A stretch of 64,000 nucleotides of DNA from Bacteroidota bacterium. Its GTDB lineage: Bacteria > Bacteroidota > Bacteroidia > Chitinophagales > Chitinophagaceae. The stretch is taken from positions 86,229-150,228 of the forward strand of contig JAEYWX010000022.1 of the NCBI GenBank assembly GCA_023428755.1. Direction: 5' to 3'. The notes beneath the pieces were generated by a model. The model was given only the letters and a program-made list of their open reading frames with translations. It was not told where the DNA came from and searched no databases. Both the position numbers and the translations under genes were made by a program. Positions 17,738 to 26,119 of this stretch are shown here, in pieces (position 1 is the first letter of the stretch; the number at the start of each line of letters is the position of its first letter).

Positions 17738-20512
17738 TTAGAAATTAGAGGGTGTGCCGTTTTTTGTAAAGTTCCAGGTAAAGGTGAGCAATCCGAAACG
17801 ACGGATGTTCTGGAATGTATTTTCTGAAATAAAGTTGCTGTTGATGCTCCGTCTGATGCCGAGGTTTTGATTCAACAAATCGTTCACCGATAATTTCAGT
17901 TCAAATGCTTCCGTTTTGCCAAATGTTTTGCGAACAGCAGCATTGATCAAAAATACATTTCGCTGATTGGCAAATGCTGTTGTTTGCTGGTACATGGTGA
18001 AATTTCCATCGAGGTTGAAATACAGCTTTTGCTTTTTAAGTTTTATGTCAACGTAAGGGTAAGCACTGGCGCTCCAGTATTGCGTAACAATTCCTTTGTT
18101 GATGGATGAACGGGAGCTGTTAAACCTTGGCTCAATGTTGAAGTTAAAGTTCAGCCATTTATCACTCCATTTTCCCATGCCAAGCCCCAATCCTACACTG
18201 TAATTATCACTTACGTTGCGGATACCATTCACTTCATTAATAAAGCGGCTAACACTACCACTACCGTTAAAATTCAGATTAACACCTTTGATTACCTCAA
18301 ATCCATACATCGACCAAACACTACCATTGTAGTTTCCATTTGTATTAATGCTTTTGTTGGTGCGACGGCCATTTGCATCAATTGTATTTGAATTGGTAAT
18401 GGCATTGTTTACAAAAGAGAAATTACCAGACAAATAAAAGTTTCTGCTTTTAATGATCTTGTAATCATTCATATTGATGGAGAAGTTATGACGGAAGGCC
18501 TGCTTCAGTTCAGGATTACCGACTGTAATATTCAGCGGATCGATATTGTCGATGATCGGATTGATTTGCTGCAGGGTAGGGTTTTGCGTATTTCCATTAT
18601 ACGAAAGCGTAAAGCTTTTTTGTTTTTTAGGAGTAAACCTGATGCTGGCTCTTGGCAGCAGGTTTGTAAAACCAATACTCCTCATTTCTTTTGTGTTCAG
18701 ATCTTCCAGTTTAAAATTGGTGCGGCCAACGGCAGTACCAAAGGATGTAACGATCTTTTTGCCATTAAAGCGGAATGAAAAACCACCGTTGTGATCGGTT
18801 GTCTGGAAAAGAAAATGGTTGCTTAGTGTATCAACAATCTCGGTGTATTTGTCATTCAATAATGGTTTTTCTAATGTATTTCGTTCTGCATCATTGCGGC
18901 TGAAATTATTTTTATAAGTGAGCTCCAGGAACCATGTTTTACTCAGCGGTTCAGTATAGATCAAGCTGTTTTGAACTACCTGTTGCCGTTCATTATTGGT
19001 TTTCTTTTGATCGAATTCCTGGAATCCGGATTGTTGTCCGTTCTCATCAAAGAAAGTATTATCAGAAAAAAGGAATCCGTCTCCGATCTTGTTATTGATG
19101 CTGAAGTTACCCGTGTAGCTGATGGTACGTCCTGCTTTTTTCAGTCGTTTGCGATAGCTTAATTCTGATGTAAAATCCTGGTTTTCTGTAACAGCAGTTG
19201 TTCTTCGGTTCTGTTCATTGATCGTGCGGCCATCTTCGCTAATGGATTCTCCATTGTAGATATTCTCCCGTTGTCCGTTAACGATTGATCCGCTTGCTTT
19301 CACTTTTACACTGCTGCTGGAGTCGATGTTCCAATCGTACAGTAAGTTGAGTTTGTTTCGGCGACGGAATGTATTAAATATTTCAGTAGTTGTGTTGGTA
19401 AAGCTTGTATCGGGTAACAATGTTTGTGTAATACTTCCATTACGGCCGTTTACTGTTTGATCGTTAAACTGGTAACTTCCGTTAATGCTGTTTTTGTCAT
19501 TGTTCCATTTGTTGATGTAGGAAAGACCAGCTGTGGTTGATTGTGGTAAACCTTGTCCACGTGCAAAATCATCACCGCCATCGGTCCACATCATCATGGC
19601 GCCATCGTCCATAATTTCCATGTTTGTATTGCCAGAACTACCGAAGTTGCGTTGTTCGTTCCAGTTCAATCCTTCAAACGTTGTATTGTTGTGGGTGATA
19701 TAACCGGCGATCTTTTGTTTCTTTTTAAATGAATTAATCATGGCTTTACCCGTTCGGTAATTGTCAAAATCACTGCCCGCTTCCAGTTTCCCGAAGTAAC
19801 CTTTCTTTTTATCTTCTTTCAATTCAAGGTTGATCGTTTTTGTTTTCTGTCCATCATCTACGCCGGTGAATTCGGATTGTTCACTTTTCTTATCAAACAC
19901 CTGTACTTTGTCAACCAGGTTGGCCCGCAGGTTTTGTGTTACAACAGCCGGATCATCGCTGAAAAACTCTTCACCATCCACCAATATCTTCTCCACTTTT
20001 TGTCCCTGCGCTGTAATTTCTCCTTTGGAATTTACCTGCAACCCCGGCAAGCGTTTTAATAACTCCTGTACATTGGAGTTGGCATCTACTTTAAAGCTAT
20101 CGGCTTTGTATTCCGTTGTGTCGCCTTTGATGCGGATGGCACTTACTTTTTGCTGAATGATGATTTCTTCGAGCAGTTTGCTGCGGGGAATAATGGTAGC
20201 GCTTCGTGTAACAACAGCGTCGCCATTCAGATCGAGTTCATCTACAAATTCAGCATAGCCCGGGAAGCTAACCATGAGTACATATTTCCCTTTGGGAATA
20301 TTGGTGATCTCATAGTATCCTTCTTCATTCGTTCGGGTAAATTTGGTTAGAATCGAATCTTGCGAACGGATGAGAGAGACCACAGCCTGGCTTAATTTTT
20401 TTCCCGTACTGGTGTCGGTAATATGCCCTGAGATTTTTGATTGTTGACTAAAGGACTGAAATGAACTGAACAGCAATATGCTGAGCAGCAGCAGGAGTTT
20501 TGATGATTGCAT
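17738..20512 (-). CDS. TonB-receptor-like outer-membrane beta-barrel protein with CarboxypepD-like N-terminal domain
   Basis: Predicted outer-membrane protein of 924 residues. After the signal peptide (MQSSKLLLLLSILLFSSFQ..FSQ) comes a carboxypeptidase-regulatory-like Ig domain (ISGHITDTSTGKKLSQAVV), a plug-like segment (ELLKRLPGLQVNSKGEITAQG, VEKILVDGEEFFSDDP) and a long barrel with many aromatic-ended strands, of the OMP_b-brl_3 type rather than a classical SusC. The longer upstream frame (to 20635) lacks a signal peptide, so ATG 20512 is chosen. The GLPGLI gene follows directly. The ligand is unknown; the pair recurs in Bacteroidota without an assigned role. The gene is divergent from glgB over a 185-base gap. 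Confidence 0.88.
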   Translation of the reverse strand: MQSSKLLLLLSILLFSSFQSFSQQSKISGHITDTSTGKKLSQAVVSLIRSQDSILTKFTRTNEEGYYEITNIPKGKYVLMVSFPGYAEFVDELDLNGDAVVTRSATIIPRSKLLEEIIIQQKVSAIRIKGDTTEYKADSFKVDANSNVQELLKRLPGLQVNSKGEITAQGQKVEKILVDGEEFFSDDPAVVTQNLRANLVDKVQVFDKKSEQSEFTGVDDGQKTKTINLELKEDKKKGYFGKLEAGSDFDNYRTGKAMINSFKKKQKIAGYITHNNTTFEGLNWNEQRNFGSSGNTNMEIMDDGAMMMWTDGGDDFARGQGLPQSTTAGLSYINKWNNDKNSINGSYQFNDQTVNGRNGSITQTLLPDTSFTNTTTEIFNTFRRRNKLNLLYDWNIDSSSSVKVKASGSIVNGQRENIYNGESISEDGRTINEQNRRTTAVTENQDFTSELSYRKRLKKAGRTISYTGNFSINNKIGDGFLFSDNTFFDENGQQSGFQEFDQKKTNNERQQVVQNSLIYTEPLSKTWFLELTYKNNFSRNDAERNTLEKPLLNDKYTEIVDTLSNHFLFQTTDHNGGFSFRFNGKKIVTSFGTAVGRTNFKLEDLNTKEMRSIGFTNLLPRASIRFTPKKQKSFTLSYNGNTQNPTLQQINPIIDNIDPLNITVGNPELKQAFRHNFSINMNDYKIIKSRNFYLSGNFSFVNNAITNSNTIDANGRRTNKSINTNGNYNGSVWSMYGFEVIKGVNLNFNGSGSVSRFINEVNGIRNVSDNYSVGLGLGMGKWSDKWLNFNFNIEPRFNSSRSSINKGIVTQYWSASAYPYVDIKLKKQKLYFNLDGNFTMYQQTTAFANQRNVFLINAAVRKTFGKTEAFELKLSVNDLLNQNLGIRRSINSNFISENTFQNIRRFGLLTFTWNFTKNGTPSNF

Positions 20513-20697
20513 GGTGTTGGTTAAAGTCGATGATAAAGGTTTTGGTTGATAATCGGGTGCTATATTAGAATCTTTTTCTAATACAACATGTATGAAAGAT
20601 GTTAAAGTGTTATATTTCCATATAAACGGACTCATCGTTTTTTATAACTGTGCAGAAATTAAAATAACTGCGACGCCATCTCAAAAAATTAACAGCT

Positions 20698-22647
20698 ATG
20701 TCGGCAATCAAGAAATACGAAGACTATCATTTCATCGACACAACAAAACCCGTGTGGAATTATTCACGTTTTGAAGGCGATGATATTGCCAATTTTCAAA
20801 ACGGAACCAATTACCGTTGTGATGAATTATTTGGTTCACACAAAATGGAGGTGTTGGGAACCGCAGGTTACTATTTTGCTGTTTGGGCTCCGAATGCAAC
20901 AGCTGTGTTTGTGATGGGCGATTTCAATGGCTGGCAAAAAGAAACACATCCGTTGTATGTGCGCCTCGATAAATCGGGTATCTGGGAAGGGTTTATTCCG
21001 GAGTTGCCGCAAGGCGCCTCTTATAAATATCATATTCATGGATATGCCGGACAGAAGTTGGATAAAGGTGATCCGTATGCAAATTATTGGGAAGTTCGTC
21101 CCAACACTGCTTCACGCACCTGGCAACTCGATTACGAATGGAAAGACGCAGCGTGGATGACGAAACGAAAGGAGCATAACAAACTGGATGCTCCCTGGAG
21201 TGTGTACGAAGTGCATTTGGCCAGTTGGATGCGTCCTGATAAAAACAACGAAGAAGTGTATCATTCGTATGATTTTTTTCGTGACAAACTGGTAAACTAT
21301 GTGAAAGAGATGGGCTTTACCCATGTGGAGTTAATGCCTGTAATGGAACATCCGTTCGATGGCAGTTGGGGTTACCAGGGTGCAGGTTATTTCGCACCTA
21401 CATCCCGTTATGGCACGCCAAAGGAATTTATGCAGTTGGTGGAAGCGTTTCACAACGAAGGGATTGGTGTAATACTCGATTGGGTGCCTTCGCATTTTCC
21501 GTACGATGCACATGGACTGTTTATGTTCGATGGCACGCACACCTATGAATACGCCGACATGCGCAAAGGGTATCACCCCGATTGGAACAGTTATATTTTC
21601 AATTACAAACGTGGCGAAGTAAAGTCATTCCTCATCAGTAATGCCATGTATTGGTTCCGGAAATATCATATTGATGGGATCAGGGTGGATGCGGTTTCGT
21701 CCATGCTGAAGCTGAATTATTCAAGAACAGCAGGGCAGTGGGAACCCAACGAATTTGGAGGCGATGGAAACCTGGAGGCCATTGCTTTTATCAAAGAATT
21801 AAATGAAACCATTTTCAGGGACTTCCCCGATGTGCAAACAATTGCAGAAGAAGCCACCGACTGGCCTGGGGTTAGCAAGCCCACCTTCAACGATGGCCTC
21901 GGGTTTGGAATGAAGTGGATGATGGGTTGGATGCACGACACATTGAAATACTTTAAACAGGACCCATTGTATCGTCAACATCAGCAGGATCAATTCACTT
22001 TCAGCATGATGTATTATTATGACGAAAATTTTATGTTACCCCTCAGTCATGATGAAGTGGTGCACGGAAAAAGCCCTATGCTCTACAAAATGCCCGGCGA
22101 TGAATGGCAGAAATTTGCCAATCTGCGGTTGATGTACAGCTATATGTTTACCCATCCCGGGGGCAAGTTATTGTTCATGGGAAATGAGTTTGGTGCTACC
22201 AGCGAATGGAATTACAAAACAGAATTGCAATGGGAATTACTTCAGTTTTCGCCACACAAAGGAGCAAGGGAATGCGTAAAGGATCTTTGCCATTTGCTCA
22301 AGTCTGAACCGGCTTTGTATCAAAATCAGTTTAATCAGTTCGGCTTTGAATGGGTGGATCTTAACCATCGAAGCGAGTCCGTGATCGTATATCGGCGCAA
22401 AGGAAAGAACCCCGAAGAAGATATTTTAGTGGTGCTCAACATGACGCCGGTGGTTCGAGCCGATTGGAAAATTCATGTGCAAAACAAACAGGAATGGAAG
22501 GAGATTTTTAACAGCAACGATGCAAAATACTGGGGTGCTGGTGATATTTCGAACCCCGAAATTGCGGTACGGGTAGTTGATGGGGAGGCAGGCTGGTATG
22601 AGCTGAATGTGAACCTTCCGGCTTTGAGTGCTGTTTTGCTAAGGTAA
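20698..22647 (+). CDS. glgB: 1,4-alpha-glucan branching enzyme (GH13)
   Basis: Introduces alpha-1,6 branches in glycogen by cutting and re-attaching alpha-1,4 chains. The 649-residue protein has a CBM48-type N-terminal domain (YYFAVWAPNATAVFVMGDFNGW) and a GH13 barrel. Catalytic motifs are the nucleophile Asp in DGIRVDAVSSML, the acid/base Glu in QTIAEEATDWPGV and the third Asp in LPLSHDEVVHGK. HVELMPVMEHPFDGSWGYQ is characteristic of branching enzymes. It lacks the extra N1 module of E. coli GlgB. It is not in the glgA-glgC transcript but divergent from the beta-barrel gene. With GlgA and GlgC it completes glycogen synthesis within this window. Confidence 0.95.
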   Translation: MSAIKKYEDYHFIDTTKPVWNYSRFEGDDIANFQNGTNYRCDELFGSHKMEVLGTAGYYFAVWAPNATAVFVMGDFNGWQKETHPLYVRLDKSGIWEGFIPELPQGASYKYHIHGYAGQKLDKGDPYANYWEVRPNTASRTWQLDYEWKDAAWMTKRKEHNKLDAPWSVYEVHLASWMRPDKNNEEVYHSYDFFRDKLVNYVKEMGFTHVELMPVMEHPFDGSWGYQGAGYFAPTSRYGTPKEFMQLVEAFHNEGIGVILDWVPSHFPYDAHGLFMFDGTHTYEYADMRKGYHPDWNSYIFNYKRGEVKSFLISNAMYWFRKYHIDGIRVDAVSSMLKLNYSRTAGQWEPNEFGGDGNLEAIAFIKELNETIFRDFPDVQTIAEEATDWPGVSKPTFNDGLGFGMKWMMGWMHDTLKYFKQDPLYRQHQQDQFTFSMMYYYDENFMLPLSHDEVVHGKSPMLYKMPGDEWQKFANLRLMYSYMFTHPGGKLLFMGNEFGATSEWNYKTELQWELLQFSPHKGARECVKDLCHLLKSEPALYQNQFNQFGFEWVDLNHRSESVIVYRRKGKNPEEDILVVLNMTPVVRADWKIHVQNKQEWKEIFNSNDAKYWGAGDISNPEIAVRVVDGEAGWYELNVNLPALSAVLLR

Positions 22648-22697
22648 TCCACCTAAATATTAAGAATATGGCAAGATTTATGCTCGTAGATATACGC

Positions 22698-22727
22698 TTG
22701 TAAGTAAATTTATTATCCTTACTTTTA
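22698..22727 (+). promoter_or_regulatory. Probable promoter of the TPR-protein gene
   Basis: TTG at 22698-22700, a 19-base spacer, then TACTTTTA at 22720-22727, one mismatch from TAnnTTTG. It lies 21 bases before the ATG at 22749. Confidence 0.5.
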
Positions 22728-22748
22728 TGAAATCCAAATAAATATCCA

Positions 22749-23783
22749 ATGAAACCACAGGTATTCTTCTTCATTTCTCTGATCTTACTTTTTTCATACG
22801 GTTCGTTTGCACAAAACCGTGACAGTTCCAATGCCGTTTTACAAAGAGCAATGGTGGCCAAGCAGGAAAGGCGCATGCAGCTTGCGATGAACCTGTTTGA
22901 ACAGGCCGTAAAATGGGATACCAGCAATGTGGAAGCACTGAAAGCCATGGGCGAATGGGGGCTCGAAAGCCGCAACTATCGTCAGGCGGTGGAAGCCTTT
23001 ACCCGCTGGCATAATCTTGAGCCAAACAACGAGGCAACATTTCAGCAACTGGCTAATTTGTATTTCAACATGGGGCGCTACCAGGACGCATTGAATTTTA
23101 CTTCCAAATGGGAAAAGGCTCACAAGGATAAACCCATGCACTACATAACAGGGATGTGTAACTATTACCTGGAAGATTATCCGGAGGCGATCAATCGCCT
23201 CTTGCATGCAATGGAAACTGATACAACCAATCCGGTATTGTTTTATACGTTAGGTAGAAGTTATTTGGAAATGGAGCGTTACAAACGAGCCATTCCGTAT
23301 TATAAAAAGGCAGCCGATGCTGATCCTAAAAATGCACGGTATGTATATGAAATGGCTATGGTGTATTACGCTATTCCTGATGATAAAAATGCAATAGCCA
23401 TGTTTGAACTGGCTGCAGAACGTGGTTGGCAACAAAATGCTGATTACTTTGAAAGCGTAGCTTACTGCTATATGAATCTTGGAAACTTTGCAAAGTCAAC
23501 AGAGTATTTAGAAAAGTCAATTGAAAAACGTCCGCACAGTCAAACGGTTCGTTATGCATTGGCTGAGTCTCAATACAAAGGTGGCCGTTACCAGGATGCA
23601 ATTGATAACTGGGATATGGTATTACAGGCCGATAATAAAAATGCACGAGCATTGTATATGATTGGTATGGCGTATCAAAAGATGGGACAGAAAGACAAGG
23701 GTGTAGCGCTTTGCGATAAGGCCATTGAAATGGATCCATCATTAAATAGCCTGAAACAGAAAAAAATGGATATGGGTATGTAG
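22749..23783 (+). CDS. Exported tetratricopeptide-repeat protein
   Basis: A 344-residue protein with a signal peptide (MKPQVFFFISLILLFSYGSF-AQ) followed almost entirely by about eight TPR units, for example YRQAVEAFTRWHNLEPNN, YQDALNFTSKWEKAHKDKP, YKRAIPYYKKAADADPKN and YQDAIDNWDMVLQADNKN. It is therefore a periplasmic, or lipid-free membrane-associated, helical scaffold, probably for protein-protein contacts. No catalytic domain is visible. It is flanked by its own promoter and a strong terminator, so it looks monocistronic. The partner cannot be inferred from its neighbours. Confidence 0.88.
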   Translation: MKPQVFFFISLILLFSYGSFAQNRDSSNAVLQRAMVAKQERRMQLAMNLFEQAVKWDTSNVEALKAMGEWGLESRNYRQAVEAFTRWHNLEPNNEATFQQLANLYFNMGRYQDALNFTSKWEKAHKDKPMHYITGMCNYYLEDYPEAINRLLHAMETDTTNPVLFYTLGRSYLEMERYKRAIPYYKKAADADPKNARYVYEMAMVYYAIPDDKNAIAMFELAAERGWQQNADYFESVAYCYMNLGNFAKSTEYLEKSIEKRPHSQTVRYALAESQYKGGRYQDAIDNWDMVLQADNKNARALYMIGMAYQKMGQKDKGVALCDKAIEMDPSLNSLKQKKMDMGM

Positions 23784-23807
23784 TATCTTTTTCATTTCAA
23801 CATATCA

Positions 23808-23845
23808 GAAAGGGCTGCAGTTTATTGCGGCCCTTTCCTTTTTCA
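23808..23845 (+). terminator. Intrinsic terminator of the TPR-protein gene
   Basis: GAAAGGGCTGC (23808-23818) pairs with GCGGCCCTTTC (23827-23837), one T-G wobble, 8-base loop, followed by CTTTTT. Confidence 0.85.
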
Positions 23846-23889
23846 CATTTGTGGATAGTTGAATGTCTGTTCAAACATTATTTTTTCAA

Positions 23890-23897
23890 TAAATTTG
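23890..23897 (+). promoter_or_regulatory. -7 element of the amidotransferase gene
   Basis: TAAATTTG matches TAnnTTTG and ends 5 bases before the ATG at 23903, implying a leaderless or nearly leaderless transcript. No TTG is found at the ideal distance upstream; the nearest (23859-23861) is 28 bases away. Confidence 0.5.
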
Positions 23898-23902
23898 CCG
23901 CT

Positions 23903-24742
23903 ATGGCTGATGTTAAGCAGGTACGTGTTGCAATTCTTGATATGTATGAGGGTCATACCAACCAGGGGATGCGTTGTATCCGTGAAATACTCAATCTGTT
24001 TGCTGATGAGTACCATCTCCAGCTAACGTGGGATGAGTTTGATGTACGCCGCAAAAATGAAGTGCCTGATCTCAGCTACGATGTATTTATTTCTTCTGGC
24101 GGCCCGGGCAGTCCTCTTGAAAGCGAGGGGCTGGAATGGGAGAATACATTTTTCAATTGGATCACAGAAGTAAAAGCATGGAATGAAAATCCGCTGCAGG
24201 AACAAAAGAAGCATGTGTTTTTCATTTGTCATTCGTTTCAATTGGCCTGTCGTTATTTCAACATTGGAAATGTTTGTGCACGTAAATCAACGGCGTTTGG
24301 TGTATTTCCCGTTCATTTTATTTCCGGAGCTGAAGAAGAGGCCGTGTTCAGTGGATTGAAAGATCCGTTTTATGCAGTTGACAGCCGTGATTACCAGGTG
24401 ATACAGCCCAATCATAAACACCTGAAGCAGATCGGTGCTTCGTTGTTATGTATTGAAAAAGAACGACCACATGTTCCGTTTGAACGGGCTATTATGGGGG
24501 TGCGTTTCAACCAATACATGATCGGCACACAATTTCATCCCGAAGCAGATGCAGTTGGTATGAGTATGTATCTGCAGACCGAAGAAAAACGCAAAACGGT
24601 GATCGATAATTACGGCTTTGAAAAGTGGAAAAGCATGATCGAACACCTGGAAGATCCGGATAAAATTCTTTTTACCTACTCACATATACTGCCCAACTTT
24701 TTATACCACGCAGTACTTTCCAAAAACTCAGTTGAAGTATAA
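23903..24742 (+). CDS. Class I glutamine amidotransferase domain protein (GuaA GATase-like)
   Basis: Stand-alone class I GATase fold of 279 residues that would hydrolyse glutamine or a gamma-glutamyl compound. The catalytic triad is visible: Cys109 in FICHSFQLA, and His212 and Glu214 in GTQFHPEAD. The upstream in-frame extension to 23825 is rejected because ATG 23903 opens directly on the beta strand (KQVRVAILDMYEG) and follows a -7 element. It is the first gene of the amidoligase set: an ATP-grasp protein follows on the same strand and a GCS2 ligase, a second ATP-grasp protein and an esterase lie beyond. The context suggests it supplies ammonia to, or trims gamma-glutamyl groups from, the product of those ligases. 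It is not GMP synthase, because the ATP-pyrophosphatase half is absent. Confidence 0.88.
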   Translation: MADVKQVRVAILDMYEGHTNQGMRCIREILNLFADEYHLQLTWDEFDVRRKNEVPDLSYDVFISSGGPGSPLESEGLEWENTFFNWITEVKAWNENPLQEQKKHVFFICHSFQLACRYFNIGNVCARKSTAFGVFPVHFISGAEEEAVFSGLKDPFYAVDSRDYQVIQPNHKHLKQIGASLLCIEKERPHVPFERAIMGVRFNQYMIGTQFHPEADAVGMSMYLQTEEKRKTVIDNYGFEKWKSMIEHLEDPDKILFTYSHILPNFLYHAVLSKNSVEV

Positions 24743-24762
24743 ACTCTTGTGATGAAGTATGA

Positions 24763-24830
24763 TTAGGGTTGCCAACCTTATGGCCTCCTGCTAAATTGCG
24801 AGCAATCTGCTGCAAGGTTGGTAGCCCTAA
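24763..24830. repeat. Intergenic hairpin element, family A copy 1
   Basis: Left arm TTAGGGTTGCCAACCTT (24763-24779) and right arm AAGGTTGGTAGCCCTAA (24814-24830) can form an almost uninterrupted stem with wobble pairs over a 34-base loop. The core AAGGTTGGCAACCTT recurs in a second element at 60479-60543. The right arm contributes the TTG (24818-24820) of the likely promoter of the next gene. Confidence 0.75.
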
Positions 24831-24848
24831 AAAAATCAGCTACATTTA
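24818..24848 (+). promoter_or_regulatory. Probable promoter of the ATP-grasp gene at 24867
   Basis: TTG at 24818-24820, a 20-base spacer, then TACATTTA at 24841-24848, one mismatch from TAnnTTTG, 18 bases before the ATG. The TTG lies inside the right arm of the repeat hairpin. Confidence 0.5.
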
Positions 24849-24866
24849 GTCTACAAAATATCTGTT

Positions 24867-26060
24867 ATGGTTTCTTCACTTCGCAAGGCGTTCAATTCAA
24901 ACTTTACGGAAGAAAAGTATCAAGCATTTTTGCAGGATCTGCACAGCAAGCATCCGGGTGATATCGAGTTCCGTGTAAGTGAAACACCTGTGTTTGTTGA
25001 TAAGGCATTTAAACAAAAAATGATCGATGCCTGCGAACGAATAGTAGATGTGATTTGCGATGAAAAATTCCTGGCACTGACAGAACGCTCTATACCTGCA
25101 GGAGAAAAAGTGCCAAATGAGAATAAGCATTCACATATGATCGCATTTGATTTTGGTGTGTGTCAAAACGAAGCTGGTGAACTGGAACCTCAGTTGATCG
25201 AGATGCAGGGCTTCCCAACGCTTTTCGGTTTTCAGGTATATTATCCCGAAGTAGTGGAGCGTCATTTTCCGATTCCATCGAATTACAGTCAGTACCTGAG
25301 CGGTTACAACAAGGAAACATATATCGAGTTGTTACGTAAACTTATTCTGGGCAATCTGCCGGTTGAAAATGTAGTGTTACTCGAAATAAAACCGGAAGAA
25401 CAAAAAACAAGGATCGATTTTTCCTGCACCAAAGATTATATTGGCATTGAAGCTGTTTGCTTAACGAAACTCATTCAGGAAGGGAAGAAACTTTTTTACA
25501 TGAAAGAGGGGGTAAAGACGGAGATCAAACGTATTTACAACCGCATCATCTTCGATGACCTCAAAGCCAATAAAGAAAAACTGGGCGATGTGGTGGATAT
25601 TACCCAGGGATTGGATGTAGAGTGGGTGCCGCATCCCAACTGGTTTTACAGGATCAGCAAATTCACACTTCCGTTTATCGATCATCCGTATGTGCCGCAA
25701 ACATTTTTCCTGAATGAGATCAAACAATTACCGGCCGATTTATCCCAATATGTATTGAAGCCATTGTTTTCATTTGCAGGACAGGGAGTTGTTATTGATG
25801 TAACACAGGATGATATTGATGCCATTCAAGACCCGGAGAATTTTATTCTGCAACGGAAAGTTTCCTATGCTGATGTGGTGGAAACGCATGATGAGCCAGC
25901 GAAAGTGGAAATACGAATGATGTATGTATGGCCTGATGGTGACGCACGACCGCATGCTGCTATTAACCTTGCACGCATGAGTAAAGGAAAGATGATTGGT
26001 GTTCGGTATAACAAAGATAAAAGTTGGGTAGGGGGTAGTGTGGCGTATATGGAAAAATAA
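24867..26060 (+). CDS. ATP-grasp-fold protein of unknown substrate
   Basis: A 397-residue cytoplasmic protein whose C-terminal half looks like an ATP-grasp ligase. Lys298 in YVLKPLFSFAGQGVVIDV fits the nucleotide-binding lysine with its glycine-rich loop; FILQRKVSY and KVEIRMMYVWPDG follow where the ATP-grasp domain 2 strands are expected. The N-terminal half has conserved-looking HSHMIAFDFGVC and EMQGFPTLFGFQVYYPE segments that I do not recognise. The final metal-binding E..N motif is not obvious, so catalysis is uncertain. It follows the glutamine amidotransferase by 124 bases and is convergent with the GCS2-type ligase, separated by a two-way terminator. A role in forming an amide bond in the same pathway is inferred from context. 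Confidence 0.68.
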   Translation: MVSSLRKAFNSNFTEEKYQAFLQDLHSKHPGDIEFRVSETPVFVDKAFKQKMIDACERIVDVICDEKFLALTERSIPAGEKVPNENKHSHMIAFDFGVCQNEAGELEPQLIEMQGFPTLFGFQVYYPEVVERHFPIPSNYSQYLSGYNKETYIELLRKLILGNLPVENVVLLEIKPEEQKTRIDFSCTKDYIGIEAVCLTKLIQEGKKLFYMKEGVKTEIKRIYNRIIFDDLKANKEKLGDVVDITQGLDVEWVPHPNWFYRISKFTLPFIDHPYVPQTFFLNEIKQLPADLSQYVLKPLFSFAGQGVVIDVTQDDIDAIQDPENFILQRKVSYADVVETHDEPAKVEIRMMYVWPDGDARPHAAINLARMSKGKMIGVRYNKDKSWVGGSVAYMEK

Positions 26061-26062
26061 AA

Positions 26063-26092
26063 ATCCGTCTGTGTTAGCAGACGGATAAAGTA
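26063..26092. terminator. Terminator between convergent amidoligase-set genes
   Basis: ATCCGTCTG (26063-26071) pairs with CAGACGGAT (26078-26086), 6-base loop. It is A-rich on its left flank, which gives a T run on the minus strand, so it could serve both the ATP-grasp gene and the convergent GCS2 gene. Confidence 0.65.
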
Positions 26093-26119
26093 GTTATATT
26101 TTTTGAAGTTGAAAACGGA

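Noticed and set aside
20513..20635. N-terminal extension of the beta-barrel gene to 20635
   Set aside because: The extension lacks a signal peptide and precedes a good signal sequence starting at 20512.
23903..24742. GMP synthase (guaA)
   Set aside because: Only the glutamine amidotransferase domain is present; the ATP-pyrophosphatase and dimerisation domains are absent.
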